This document shows positions 42,590 through 51,539 of a stretch of 64,000 nt of DNA, piece by piece. A program made the position numbers and the translations under genes. How positions within the stretch are numbered: the stretch's first letter is position 1; each line of letters starts with the position of its first letter. This DNA comes from Gammaproteobacteria bacterium (GTDB taxonomy: Bacteria; Pseudomonadota; Gammaproteobacteria; SZUA-152): NCBI GenBank assembly GCA_021647705.1, contig JAKIUF010000022.1, positions 1-64,000 of the forward strand, given 5' to 3'. Below the pieces are notes generated by a model. It ran no database searches, was not told where the DNA came from, and saw only the letters and a list, made by a program, of their open reading frames with translations.

Positions 42590-43117
42590 ATGTCGAGTTC
42601 AAACAGCATGTTGAAATGGTTATGGTTGTCCGCTTTGGTGGCAGCGCTGGATTTAACCACCAAGGCCGTTGCATCACACTATTTAGTGTTATATCAACCC
42701 GTGCCGGTATTCCCCGGCTTTAACTGGACGCTGGCGCATAACTCCGGTGCAGCATTCAGTTTTCTCGCCTCTGAATCAGGTTGGCAGCGCTGGTTTTTCA
42801 GTGTGATTGCATTGGTGGTGAGTATCGGCATCACGATCTGGATCACACGCCTTAAATCGACGGAAACCTGGCTGGCTGTGGCGTTGGCCTTGGTGCTGGG
42901 TGGAGCTATTGGTAATTTGTGGGATCGTGTGACGCTGGGTTATGTGGTGGACTTTATCGATGTGTATTACCAGCAATCGCATTGGCCTGCGTTTAACATT
43001 GCCGACTCGGCCATCTGTGTGGGTGCAGTGCTGTTGATCATCGACAGCTTTCGCGGCGAACGTGATGATGCCAAAGATGGTGGCGTGAAAAAAACAAAGA
43101 CAAAAAACGGAGTGTGA
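42590..43117 (+). CDS. lspA: Lipoprotein signal peptidase (signal peptidase II)
   Basis: A 175-residue inner-membrane aspartyl protease with four helices that cleaves prolipoproteins. The catalytic aspartates are in GNLWDRVTLGYVVDFIDVYY and in PAFNIADSAICVGA. TLAHNSGAAFSFLA is a family motif. I use the ATG at 42590; an upstream TTG at 42584 is possible. It lies between ileS and fkpB with almost no gap. The DctP lipoprotein in this window is a likely substrate. Confidence 0.95.
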   Translation: MSSSNSMLKWLWLSALVAALDLTTKAVASHYLVLYQPVPVFPGFNWTLAHNSGAAFSFLASESGWQRWFFSVIALVVSIGITIWITRLKSTETWLAVALALVLGGAIGNLWDRVTLGYVVDFIDVYYQQSHWPAFNIADSAICVGAVLLIIDSFRGERDDAKDGGVKKTKTKNGV

Positions 43118-43118
43118 T

Positions 43119-43583
43119 GTGACGGATGAAGTCGCCATTTATCACGGTAGTGGAGTGTCTATGCACTTCACTATTTCTTTAGAGGATGGGACCGTAGCCG
43201 AGACCACAGAGGGTGATGACCCACTGCATTTTGTGATGGGTGATGAAACGTTGGTGGAAGGTCTGGAGCTAGCCTTGTTTGGTTTGAAGGCGGGCGACAA
43301 ACAAAGCCTGAAAATTGGTCCTGAGACAGCCTATGGGTATCCTGACCCTGAAAATATTCAATCGATGGATCGTTCTGACTTCCCCGAAGAGATGGAACTG
43401 GAGCGGGGAGTGATTGTGAGTTTTGCGTTGCCGGATGGTGAGGAATATCCGGGGATGATTACCGAGGTGAACGACAAGCAGGTGATGGTGGATTTTAATC
43501 ATCCATTGTCCGGCCATGAAATTTTGTTTGAAGTGGAAATTCTGGAAGTGACAGGTGGTGAAGAGCCGCCGGCGATGCAATAA
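43119..43583 (+). CDS. fkpB: FKBP-type peptidyl-prolyl isomerase FkpB (SlpA)
   Basis: A 154-residue short FKBP of the SlpA/FkpB type, with an insert-in-flap domain but no histidine-rich tail. HFTISLEDGTVAETTEG, GDETLVEGLELALFGLKAGD and GPETAYGYPDPENIQ are diagnostic. It starts with GTG one base after the lspA stop. It belongs to the conserved ileS-lspA-fkpB-ispH order. ispH follows after a 297-base gap filled by a repeat element. Confidence 0.92.
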   Translation: MTDEVAIYHGSGVSMHFTISLEDGTVAETTEGDDPLHFVMGDETLVEGLELALFGLKAGDKQSLKIGPETAYGYPDPENIQSMDRSDFPEEMELERGVIVSFALPDGEEYPGMITEVNDKQVMVDFNHPLSGHEILFEVEILEVTGGEEPPAMQ

Positions 43584-43640
43584 CTGTAATTAGTCTGTTT
43601 TTTCCTGGTATGAATACGCCTTTCCAGCAAAGGCCGGAAT

Positions 43641-43865
43641 TCAGAGGTTTAAACCCTCGGGTAATTGTTCCAGTACATTGGAAAATTATGTTGTAGTGGT
43701 GCTGACAAGTGGCGTGTTATAAACGCAGAGGTCGCAGAGGTCGCAGAGACGCAGAGGGCACAAAGTTTTTAGTGTTTTTCTCTGCGTCTCTGTGCCTCTG
43801 CGACCTCTGCGTTAATACCCGGCTCTTTTTTGAGAGCAGATATTTTTGGTGCTTAATCGATATTG
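43641..43865 (+). repeat. Family A palindromic repeat (copy 3)
   Basis: The left flank TTCCAGTACATTGGAAAATT and TTGTAGTGGTGCTGACAAGT match the copies at 2997 and 37915. The hairpin AACGCAGAGGTCGCAGAGGT...CCTCTGCGACCTCTGCGTTA is nearly perfect here. The right end (ATTTTTGGTGCTTAATCGAT) reaches 16 bases from the ispH start, so the hairpin would be in the ispH leader if transcription starts upstream. Confidence 0.8.
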
Positions 43866-43880
43866 AAAAGAGACGTTGAG

Positions 43881-44822
43881 ATGCAAATTTTATTAGCCAA
43901 TCCCCGCGGGTTTTGTGCCGGTGTTAATCGCGCCATTGAAATTGTGGAGCGTGCGCTGGATTTGTTTGGAGCGCCGATTTATGTGCGTCATGAAGTCGTG
44001 CATAACCGCTTTGTCGTGGATGGCCTGCGTGACAAGGGCGCAATTTTTGTCGATGAACTTGAGGATGTGCCGAATAATGGCACCGTGATTTTCAGTGCGC
44101 ATGGTGTTTCACAGGCTGTGCGTAAAGAAGCTGCAAAGCGCAAACTAAAAGTGTTTGATGCCACCTGCCCACTGGTGACCAAGGTGCATATGGAAGTGGT
44201 GCGTCACGAAAAAGCTGCGGAAGAAGTAGTGTTGATCGGCCACGCCGGTCACCCGGAGGTAGAGGGGACATTGGGACAGTATGCTGGTGAGGGTATGTAT
44301 CTGGTGGAGTCCCCCGCAGATGTAGCAACGCTGGAAGTAAACAATGCCGATGCATTGGCCTATGTGACCCAGACGACCTTGTCGATGGATGATACCCGGC
44401 AGGTTATTGATGCCTTGCGCGAGCGTTTCCCCAATATTCATGGACCTAAAAAAGATGACATTTGTTATGCCACACAAAACCGTCAGGATGCGGTAAAGGA
44501 TTTGGCTGCGCATTGTGAGCTGGTGTTAGTGGTGGGTTCTGCCAATAGCTCTAATTCCAATCGCCTGCGTGAACTGGCGGAACGCTTGGGAGCCAGTGCT
44601 CATTTGATTGACGGTGCCGTGCAAATACAGGAAGAGTGGTTATCTGTGTTGAGTGAAGGAAGCAATATCGGTGTTACCGCAGGTGCCTCTGCGCCTGATG
44701 TGTTGGTACGTGAAGTGATTGAGCGCTTGCAAACACTCACGAGTGCGACAGTGTTGGAGTCTGATGGACAGGTGGAAAATGTGGTGTTTTCGTTGCCCAA
44801 GGCGTTGGTAAGCAAAAAATAA
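43881..44822 (+). CDS. ispH: 4-hydroxy-3-methylbut-2-enyl diphosphate reductase
   Basis: A 313-residue [4Fe-4S] enzyme, the last step of the MEP isoprenoid pathway. The three cluster cysteines are in [17 protein letters not shown] (residue 12), [14 protein letters not shown] (near 96) and [14 protein letters not shown] (near 197). HEVVHN and [10 protein letters not shown] are conserved substrate-binding segments. The start at 43881 matches the family start; an upstream in-frame start at 43863 is not supported. It converges on the pilin genes across a region with a decayed frame and an orphan gene. Confidence 0.97.
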   Translation: MQILLANPRGFCAGVNRAIEIVERALDLFGAPIYVRHEVVHNRFVVDGLRDKGAIFVDELEDVPNNGTVIFSAHGVSQAVRKEAAKRKLKVFDATCPLVTKVHMEVVRHEKAAEEVVLIGHAGHPEVEGTLGQYAGEGMYLVESPADVATLEVNNADALAYVTQTTLSMDDTRQVIDALRERFPNIHGPKKDDICYATQNRQDAVKDLAAHCELVLVVGSANSSNSNRLRELAERLGASAHLIDGAVQIQEEWLSVLSEGSNIGVTAGASAPDVLVREVIERLQTLTSATVLESDGQVENVVFSLPKALVSKK

Positions 44823-44893
44823 GGCGCATGCAGCAATGCTATTGCTGATAAATAGCAGTACGCCGTAGGTTAGTGGTGAGTTTGTGAAGCTTA

Positions 44894-45116
44894 ATGTGGC
44901 GAAAAAGTATTAGTGGATATGCTGGTGTTGGCGGTGGGTTTACGTTTGGTAGAAGCTTCAAAGAGAAAATAAAGACACCTATCAATTAATTGTCATCCAA
45001 GTGAGGCATTGCCGGGTAATGCAGGCCATGTGCATGATTGGGGCAGACCATTAAATGGAGGGCCGCCTACATATGTAGATCGTGGGCCACCCACTCCATA
45101 TTCACCAATCCCCTAA
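44894..45116 (+). pseudogene. Broken reading frame upstream of an orphan AT-rich gene
   Basis: Two overlapping frames look like pieces of one gene. The first (44894-44989) reads GYAGVGGGFTFGRSFKEK. After a frame change the second (about 44971-45116) reads HPSEALPGNAGHVHDWGRP and ends PPTPYSPIP. A single inserted T near 44990 would join KDTYQLI to CHPSEALPG. The glycine-rich then polar C-terminal character recalls the ends of polymorphic (Rhs-like) toxins, but I do not recognise the family. The AT-rich gene starts 10 bases later. Confidence 0.4.
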
Positions 45117-45125
45117 TTTAAAGTG

Positions 45126-45539
45126 ATGGATAAAATGATTCCTGGTTTCCATGATGCTAAGATTATTTCTGTTCAACTAGAACTACAAGATGATAGCCTG
45201 CTTAGAATAAATACCCTTCATGAGAAGAGAATAAAGAGTATCAATGTCCAAGGATTGATAAAGCTGAGAGTCAGTGACTTTGAAGAGGGGAATATAGTAT
45301 CGAGAGTTTATTCGTATACGGGGCACAATTGTGCTCAGCATTCTGATGTTGTTCTGAAAAATCTGAACTACGTGTACAAATTATCAAGTGATTTTCTTGA
45401 AAAATATCCTGACAAAAAAGCATTTATAGTTGAAAAATATAATGAGGTTATCAAAGGAAATTTGGTTTTATTGGAAATTGAACCTGCATATGGTTGTTAT
45501 CTGGTTGCTCTCGGAAAAAATATTGAAATTGAAAAATAA
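45126..45539 (+). CDS. Hypothetical protein, possible orphan immunity protein
   Basis: A 137-residue, lysine-rich protein encoded by AT-rich DNA unlike its neighbours. It has no signal peptide, membrane helix or motif that I recognise. It begins MDKMIPGFHDAKIISVQLEL; FHDA.I..v.l.. starts are seen in small immunity-like or hypothetical proteins, which is weak support. It directly follows a broken frame whose end resembles a toxin tail, so an orphan immunity gene is one reading. The start is ATG at 45126 with an in-frame GTG just before it. No promoter is evident. Confidence 0.6.
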   Translation: MDKMIPGFHDAKIISVQLELQDDSLLRINTLHEKRIKSINVQGLIKLRVSDFEEGNIVSRVYSYTGHNCAQHSDVVLKNLNYVYKLSSDFLEKYPDKKAFIVEKYNEVIKGNLVLLEIEPAYGCYLVALGKNIEIEK

Positions 45540-45849
45540 ACAATAGCTTTCTCACAGGTACAACATAGGCAATGCGAAATGACGCGGAATAGTCGTTCTA
45601 TTGCAAGGACAACAACGCAGCCATGGGGTAAATAGGGCGTGCAATTAGACCTAAATTTCAATCGTTACGGGTATATAACATCTTCGGAGAACAGGAAACT
45701 GAAACGGCCGCTTACGGTAGCGCTATCAAGGAAAATAGAGACACCCATCAGTTAATTTGGCATCCTGATCGACCCTCGTTAGAAACCCCGCTATTCCAGA
45801 GGCGGGATAGCGGGGGGGGGGCGTTGGCATTTTTTACTTACTCTTGCCT
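45540..45849. other. Intergenic region with repeat fragments and a strong hairpin
   Basis: No gene. About 45638-45682 resembles 16875-16918 inside the family D element (CGTGCAA, CTAAA, TCAATCG, TATATA in the same spacing). About 45731-45768 repeats 44967-45003 near the broken frame. CCCCGCTATTCC (45786-45797) and GGGATAGCGGGG (45804-45815) form a 12-bp stem with one G-T pair, beside a run of ten G (45812-45821). It lies past the pilY1 stop and may end that transcript, although the T run is short (TTT). Confidence 0.55.
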
Positions 45850-48800
45850 TTAAGTTCCATCCTGCCAATAGATTTCCTGTATCGGGTTGGGGTTATCTAT
45901 TCCTTCACATTCGGTACCTACGCAGTTAACTATTTTAATTTTGCCATCGCTATTTTCTCTGAACACAGCGGTGGGGGCTGGTGGTATGCCCGTACGTGTC
46001 AGGAGTGTGGCGCGATCTTCTAACGCCGGATCAGCTTCATTGCTGCGTGTGGGTGTGGCATCAAACAGGCTGACGCGATAGAGGCGTCCCTGGCCGGGAG
46101 GTGGTCCGCATTCACTGTTTTCGACGGCTTCCGGAGGAGTGTACGTGGTGAATAAAATTTCTCCATTGATGGTTATGGAAGGGGCCAGCACTTTTTCACC
46201 GCTGCCATCGCCAAGTGTGATGTACCAGCCAGTGGAGGCGGCTAAAGCGTCGATATCAGTGCTATTGGCGACCAGACTGTTGGTAGCGTCAAATAGGTTT
46301 TCATCGCTACCGTTACTGCCATCGCTTATAGGTGTAATGGTTTCATCTGTAGGAATGAGGCCTACATGGAGATCACGTAACGAATAAAACCGGTCATTCA
46401 CACGAGGTTTGTCATCATCATCAATGGTGAGATGGTTCAACGGATGGGCCCGGTAACCGGAGCCAATGTTGATGGAAACATAAGGGGGCGCACCACGGCG
46501 CTGGGTGAGTACCACATCGGGTGGATAGTAGAAACGGCGATTGTCGGCTTCGGTTTCACCACTGAGGCTGGCCAGTAATACGCCGGTACTATCTGTCAGT
46601 GTGGATTTGAGATCAATACGAAAGATCTGTCCACGCATGTCACCCACATACAAACGATCAGTATGACCGTCGTGGTTGCTGTCCATCAGGCGTATATCGG
46701 AGGGGATGCTGTGCGTCATTTTTTCCAGTTCCAGACTGGCATCACTGTCTTTTGGGCCAGCCCACCACAAACGTTCACCAGTGGTGGCATCTACAATGAA
46801 AATGGCGCGGCCGATCGTATCATCATTGTCATCCCGTCCATCGGCATTCAGCGGATTGTCATCTTGTGCTTTGTCGTAACCACCACCAAAAATCAGCACC
46901 TTTTTTGTTGTAGCGCCGTATTTGATGGATGCCAGTGTGGGTTTGGACCAGCTTTGCCCCAGCTCTTCAAAACCCGGCGTGTTATCAGGACCGCCTCGGA
47001 TGACCCATTTTAGAGTGGGAGCGGTGCGGTTAGTAACGTCTAATGCATAGTAGTTGTTACCACCACGGCGCATACCGACATAAATATAGACGTGATCTCC
47101 ATCATTAGCATCGATAGTAGAGTCTGAGTCATCACTTTCTTTGACCCAGGCTGAGATGCTGCCATCCAGACCATAAACCATGGAGCCAGTTTTGCCAGCC
47201 AGTTTTGGCAGATTGGGTAGCAGCTCTTTAGGAATGAAGGCAAACAGTTCCTTGCCTCCTTCTTCGGTGCCTTCTTTACCGGGTGAAGCATCAAGTGCAT
47301 GCAGGAAACCGTCATTAGTGGCAACGAACAGGGTCAGGTCGGCATCCTCTGCGTTATCTCCGCCGTAAGTGACCAGTACCGGCTGTGAATGCAATGGTGC
47401 GCCAATCTTGGCGCTACGGATAGTATCGAGTACATGGGTGAATTCGGCGTTGGTTCTTGTGCTGTCTTCTTTATCGTCGTCATCAGTGATACTGATGTCC
47501 AGCATATCTGCGGTTAAGTTACTACTGTTGGCATTTTTTAACGTATTTTTGAAGGTGCTGATTCCTGGAGTGTCGGGAATCAGGCCTGTTTCATCATCGT
47601 AGTCACCTGTGTAGGTGTACAGGTTGCGATCATTTTTGGCCGGTAAACGGCGGTTGGCTCCACCGATAACGATATTGGCACCATCATCAGTATTGGACCA
47701 AAAACTGCGTGATTGCTCCAAAAACATGCCATCCTCGCCAATAACCGGGCGTGAAACAGCATCGACTAATTGATAAGCATCATTGAGTTCGTAGGGCTTA
47801 ACGTTGCCATCCCATTTGGGTGTTGCGGCAGGCTCAAATAGCGTGTAGTACAGTCTGTTTATGTGTGAGATGCCATTAAAGGTATTGGCGGCTAACGCGG
47901 GTGGGGAAAAACTGTCATTGGCGTTGGTGATGACTCTGAGGATGGAAGTGAAGGCCTCTTCCAGCTCTTCTTTATCATCAGCAACAGTGTAGGTTCCACC
48001 GCCAGCGTCGGCCGTCTGTTGTAGTAGCGTCTGATTTGAGGTAAATCCAATGGTATAGGTTTGTACCGTTTGTGTGTCGGGGATATTGCTGGATTGATCT
48101 ACAGTGTTCAGGTATTTGGCGATGTCGTCCAGACAGTCACCATCGTCGTTCTTGAGACAGCTGGTATTATCGTGGATATATTGGTAAGCTTTTGTTCGTT
48201 GCCCGTTTGTGTTTAACCTGACATTGTCCAGCATATCTTCCGCTGGTCCGCCATCGGTGAGCAGGATAGTGTAGTTTTTCTGACATTCGGAGTTACTGAT
48301 GGGACTGATGTATTTGGGTCTGGTGTGTGTACTGTCATTGTCGGAGACACCCGAAACGTTGGTGTTATCGGTGGTGCGATGACCATAATCAACAGTCTCC
48401 CCACCCCAGAAAAGCGCGGCCTCGTAAAGTGTTTCGGATAAGGGAGTCTGGCCATCGGTGCCCAAATTACGAGATGCGCGAATAATGTTTTCCCGGGTGT
48501 CGCTGTTCAGCTCCTGCATGGGAGAGACAAAATAGCCGCCATTGTTGTTGTTGGAAAAACGCATCAAGGCAACATTTATTCCTTGGTAGGATGGGTTTTC
48601 CATCAGGTCTTTAAACACATTTTGCAGGATGGACAGACGCGAGGGCCCATTTTGGAGTCGATTTTCGTTTGTCGCATCGACATCCCAACCCATGCTGCTA
48701 GAGGTATCCATGATAAACAGCACATTAGGTTTCATGCGAACCAAACCACCAGGGCCGACAAGCACTTCGATATCCTCAGCCAGTACAGGGTGACCAGCGG

Positions 48801-48861
48801 CTAATACATACAGCATGCTGATGCATAGTGCGAAGAGGCGACGTTTGATTTTAGTTTTCAT
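45850..48861 (-). CDS. pilY1: PilY1-type pilus assembly/tip protein with von Willebrand A domain
   Basis: A 1003-residue exported protein of type IV pili. The signal is RLFALCISMLYVLAAGHPVL. A von Willebrand A domain follows with metal-site motif DTSSS (residues 52-56) and LLTDGGPAED. The C-terminal half is a PilC/PilY1 beta-propeller: LFVATNDGFLHALDASPG, YVGMRRGGNNYYALDVTN and the calcium-loop-like DSNHDGHTDRLYVGD. The order pilV-pilW-pilX-pilY1 places it last in this module. PilY1 proteins prime pilus assembly and can act as adhesins or mechanosensors. It is distinct in architecture from the other PilY1 at 52675. Confidence 0.92.
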   Translation of the reverse strand: MKTKIKRRLFALCISMLYVLAAGHPVLAEDIEVLVGPGGLVRMKPNVLFIMDTSSSMGWDVDATNENRLQNGPSRLSILQNVFKDLMENPSYQGINVALMRFSNNNNGGYFVSPMQELNSDTRENIIRASRNLGTDGQTPLSETLYEAALFWGGETVDYGHRTTDNTNVSGVSDNDSTHTRPKYISPISNSECQKNYTILLTDGGPAEDMLDNVRLNTNGQRTKAYQYIHDNTSCLKNDDGDCLDDIAKYLNTVDQSSNIPDTQTVQTYTIGFTSNQTLLQQTADAGGGTYTVADDKEELEEAFTSILRVITNANDSFSPPALAANTFNGISHINRLYYTLFEPAATPKWDGNVKPYELNDAYQLVDAVSRPVIGEDGMFLEQSRSFWSNTDDGANIVIGGANRRLPAKNDRNLYTYTGDYDDETGLIPDTPGISTFKNTLKNANSSNLTADMLDISITDDDDKEDSTRTNAEFTHVLDTIRSAKIGAPLHSQPVLVTYGGDNAEDADLTLFVATNDGFLHALDASPGKEGTEEGGKELFAFIPKELLPNLPKLAGKTGSMVYGLDGSISAWVKESDDSDSTIDANDGDHVYIYVGMRRGGNNYYALDVTNRTAPTLKWVIRGGPDNTPGFEELGQSWSKPTLASIKYGATTKKVLIFGGGYDKAQDDNPLNADGRDDNDDTIGRAIFIVDATTGERLWWAGPKDSDASLELEKMTHSIPSDIRLMDSNHDGHTDRLYVGDMRGQIFRIDLKSTLTDSTGVLLASLSGETEADNRRFYYPPDVVLTQRRGAPPYVSINIGSGYRAHPLNHLTIDDDDKPRVNDRFYSLRDLHVGLIPTDETITPISDGSNGSDENLFDATNSLVANSTDIDALAASTGWYITLGDGSGEKVLAPSITINGEILFTTYTPPEAVENSECGPPPGQGRLYRVSLFDATPTRSNEADPALEDRATLLTRTGIPPAPTAVFRENSDGKIKIVNCVGTECEGIDNPNPIQEIYWQDGT

Positions 48862-48948
48862 AGTGTATGCCTGTGGTTATGTATTTTGACAGGAAGTCTC
48901 CCGTTGCGTTGTAACGGTTCTTCGATTTTGCGGTTAACAATTTTGTGT

Positions 48949-49428
48949 TCAGGGACTCGCCATTACGTTTAATACGCGGTAACCCTGAATATTGACGCTA
49001 CGAATAGCACCCACCTGGGCGATGCCTACAATCTCGAAAGTGCGTGCTACAAAGATGTTGCCACTGCTATTTGTCATCGCAATATCAAGAGTATCAGGGT
49101 CGTACCTGTGTTGACTGGTGCTGGTAATGGTGGTGATGACACCATCAATGGTTACAGTGCGATCACGATTGACAAGAGGGTCATCGCTACGAGCATCACT
49201 CACTGCCCCAAAGGGGTTGGTGAACTCAGTAAAGAAAGCTTCACGTATTGATGATTCAGCTTGTTGAAAGGTGGTGGTGGCGATTTGTGAATTAGCCGCC
49301 ATTTTTTCTTCCATAATCGAACCACCCAGGCTGCTGACGCCAATGAGGGTGAGCACCAGCAGGATAAGCAGGCTTATGACCAGTACGGCACCGTGCTGCC
49401 GAGTTTTCATGTTGTGTGATGTGTGCAT
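48949..49428 (-). CDS. pilX: Minor pilin PilX (module 1)
   Basis: A 159-residue protein with the PilX-type N-terminus: RQHGAVLVISLLILLVLTLI, then a helix ending in SIMEEKMAANSQ and FQQAESSIREAFF. PilX lacks the classic Gly-Phe type III signal, and this one keeps G-AVLV. AGGAG is 6 bases upstream of the ATG at 49428. It lies between pilW and pilY1, and the minor pilins together form the priming complex of the pilus. Confidence 0.85.
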   Translation of the reverse strand: MHTSHNMKTRQHGAVLVISLLILLVLTLIGVSSLGGSIMEEKMAANSQIATTTFQQAESSIREAFFTEFTNPFGAVSDARSDDPLVNRDRTVTIDGVITTITSTSQHRYDPDTLDIAMTNSSGNIFVARTFEIVGIAQVGAIRSVNIQGYRVLNVMASP

Positions 49429-49450
49429 GATGTGCTCCTGTTTCTACACG

Positions 49451-50218
49451 TCAATTACGCAGGGAAATAGTGGTTGTAATTTCCCTGCGCAGGAGACGAT
49501 CGTTGGGCTCGAATGGTGTTGCATCCAGCAAGGCGTAAGAATTGGTATCGATGGCGGAACGTACAGCCTCGCGACTGATAAAACGCATACCGATACGCAC
49601 GCTGACGACGTTGGCCATGTCGGCAACCTGATCCGCACGCACGTAACGGTTGGTGGAGCGTGGGTCGCCATCAGTGTTTTCGCCGTAGAGGATTTGCAGA
49701 CTCTCTACGCCTTCGACCAGGGGCTGTTCAGCACCGATGTTGCCACGGCACATCAGGCGATTGTTGCGAATGAAATAATGATTAGTGGCAAAGGGATTGC
49801 CAGCAGCAGGAACGGGGACAGCCTGACCAAGGCAATCTGTATTGAATTGATAGGTCAGAGTGATCTGGTCGTTGTTGTCAGCGCCGCCATCAGCTGTTCT
49901 GGAGCGGGGAACGTCGTTCACAGCGGGGATATCAGTTGTGGGAGCAACCACATTGAGAAAGGCGGGCTGTGGTGTGGCAGTGGGATCGACCGCAATACCA
50001 TTAAAACCGGCCATGTGAATATCCCGGGTCAGTAATTCCATGGCGATACGCATATTTTCCTGCACAAAACCCATATTGCGCTGCAATCGGCTGGAGGCTT
50101 TGTTGGCCTGACTGATTTGCAAAATGCCCGCCAGCATCACCAGGCCAATGGTGATGGCTATCATGATTTCTATCAACGTGAAGCCGTGTTGTTTACGCTT
50201 GAAGTCAGGTTTTTTCAT
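49451..50218 (-). CDS. pilW: Minor pilin PilW (module 1)
   Basis: A 255-residue prepilin. The leader KRKQHG precedes FTLIEIMIAITIGLVMLAGI, with the cleavage Gly and Glu5 conserved. The C-terminal part is longer than in major pilins, as is typical for PilW, and includes VVSVRIGMRFISRE. It lies between pilV and pilX on one transcript with short gaps. It contributes to the minor-pilin tip complex. Confidence 0.88.
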   Translation of the reverse strand: MKKPDFKRKQHGFTLIEIMIAITIGLVMLAGILQISQANKASSRLQRNMGFVQENMRIAMELLTRDIHMAGFNGIAVDPTATPQPAFLNVVAPTTDIPAVNDVPRSRTADGGADNNDQITLTYQFNTDCLGQAVPVPAAGNPFATNHYFIRNNRLMCRGNIGAEQPLVEGVESLQILYGENTDGDPRSTNRYVRADQVADMANVVSVRIGMRFISREAVRSAIDTNSYALLDATPFEPNDRLLRREITTTISLRN

Positions 50219-50253
50219 GTTGGGGCATCCAGGCTCAGGAGGTATTACACCGC

Positions 50254-50832
50254 CTAGGGTATGACTACCAGTCGTATGGTTTGTGGTGTGGCTGCGCCAT
50301 CCGTGGGGCTGAGCTCATTCCAGCTCACTGTCACCGTATGTGGCGAGCCGGGTAAACATGGGTCATCGTTGCAGGTCACGCTGGCTGTGCCGTTAGGTAA
50401 CAGATTAGTCACTCCGCTTTTCTTGACACCGGCAGCTGCGGTGCCGCAGCCCCATACCCACCTATCAAAGGCTGCCATTTCGGGGGCTGTGCAATTGACG
50501 GCGTCTCCTGCGCTGGTATTGCCACAAAGTCTTGCAGCAGGTGCCGCGCAATTTTCGACATTAACAATGATGTTGTTATAAGCATTGGCATCGACACCCG
50601 TAAGGTTGGCGCGCATGCGTTCCACAATGTCGTTTGCCAGCAAGGTCGCTTTGCTGCGTGTTTCGGAACTCATGTTGGCGCGCAGGCCATTGATTTGCAG
50701 CCCAGCCAGCCCCAGCAGGCCAACGGATACCACGACGATGGTGACCAGTACTTCGATGAGAGTGAAGCCGCCGTTGTGTCTACGCCAGGAACGCGGCTTG
50801 CGAGTTGTGGTGTTGCGTGAAGTCATGGGCAT
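50254..50832 (-). CDS. pilV: Minor pilin PilV (module 1)
   Basis: A 192-residue prepilin. RRHNGGFTLIEVLVTIVVVS is the type III signal with Glu5, and SVGLLGLAGLQINGLRANMS is the usual PilV continuation. The C-terminal domain has several cysteine pairs (CAAPAARLC, CNDDPCLPG) likely to form disulfides. An internal ATG at 50826 overlaps the preceding stop as ATGA, so the true start may be 50826. Confidence 0.88.
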   Translation of the reverse strand: MPMTSRNTTTRKPRSWRRHNGGFTLIEVLVTIVVVSVGLLGLAGLQINGLRANMSSETRSKATLLANDIVERMRANLTGVDANAYNNIIVNVENCAAPAARLCGNTSAGDAVNCTAPEMAAFDRWVWGCGTAAAGVKKSGVTNLLPNGTASVTCNDDPCLPGSPHTVTVSWNELSPTDGAATPQTIRLVVIP

Positions 50833-51407
50833 GGAACAGGATCTTCGGCACCATTTTCGACGATGCCATCGTTGTCAGTGTCCTCGGCTTGACGTACTTG
50901 TCCTCCTACAGAAATAACCAGTGCGGCAGCCGTTGTGTTACCGCGAGAATCACAGTTGGTGATGGTGCCATTGCTGCCAAGGGCCAGACCTTGCGGTGAA
51001 AATGTTATCTGGTTAATGACATTATTATTGCCAATGAGTGTAGAGTTGCCTTGCAGTCTGCCATGAACACGCAGTAATTCTTCGCCTGCGTTCGGGTCCA
51101 GGCCCGCAACACCATTAATGCCATTGGGGTTAGTGAATATCATCCAGCCCTGCGACCAGTCACCCGAACCGCCGCCAATGACACAGTTGGTGCCGTTAGG
51201 GCTTTTGCACAAAGTAACAGGTATCCGGCGTGAAACAGCACTGTTACGTGCTAACTGCAATGCGGTGGCCAGTCCGTTGATGGCGATAGTTTGGCGATTG
51301 TTCTGGGTATATGACTGAAAACTGGGAATGCCAATAGAGAGCACAATGGCAGCGATGGCCATAGTGACAATAACTTCAATTAGTGAGAATCCATTCTGCC
51401 TGCTCAT
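50823..51407 (-). CDS. GspH/FimT family minor pilin (module 1)
   Basis: A 194-residue pseudopilin. QNGFSLIEVIVTMAIAAIVL is the prepilin signal, followed by GIPSFQSYTQNNRQTIAING, and the C-terminal domain with CDSRGNT fits GspH/FimT/FimU. It stands where fimU or fimT precedes pilV in Pseudomonas. It overlaps pilV, so the genes are coupled. FimU versus FimT cannot be separated without alignment. Confidence 0.85.
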   Translation of the reverse strand: MSRQNGFSLIEVIVTMAIAAIVLSIGIPSFQSYTQNNRQTIAINGLATALQLARNSAVSRRIPVTLCKSPNGTNCVIGGGSGDWSQGWMIFTNPNGINGVAGLDPNAGEELLRVHGRLQGNSTLIGNNNVINQITFSPQGLALGSNGTITNCDSRGNTTAAALVISVGGQVRQAEDTDNDGIVENGAEDPVPCP

Positions 51408-51539
51408 GCGCCGGACTATACCGGCTTTTTTTTTCAGGGCTAGAGGGTGAGCGACGGATGGTGCTCATTGGCCGATGGACGGTCTAACCTAAAGTGACGG
51501 GCAGCTCAGCCTAAAGCGGTGGTTTTGTCGATCTTGTTA

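Noticed and set aside
45812-45821. Run of ten G as a phase-variation switch for pilY1
   Set aside because: It lies downstream of the pilY1 stop and outside any reading frame or promoter spacing, so length change would not obviously alter expression.
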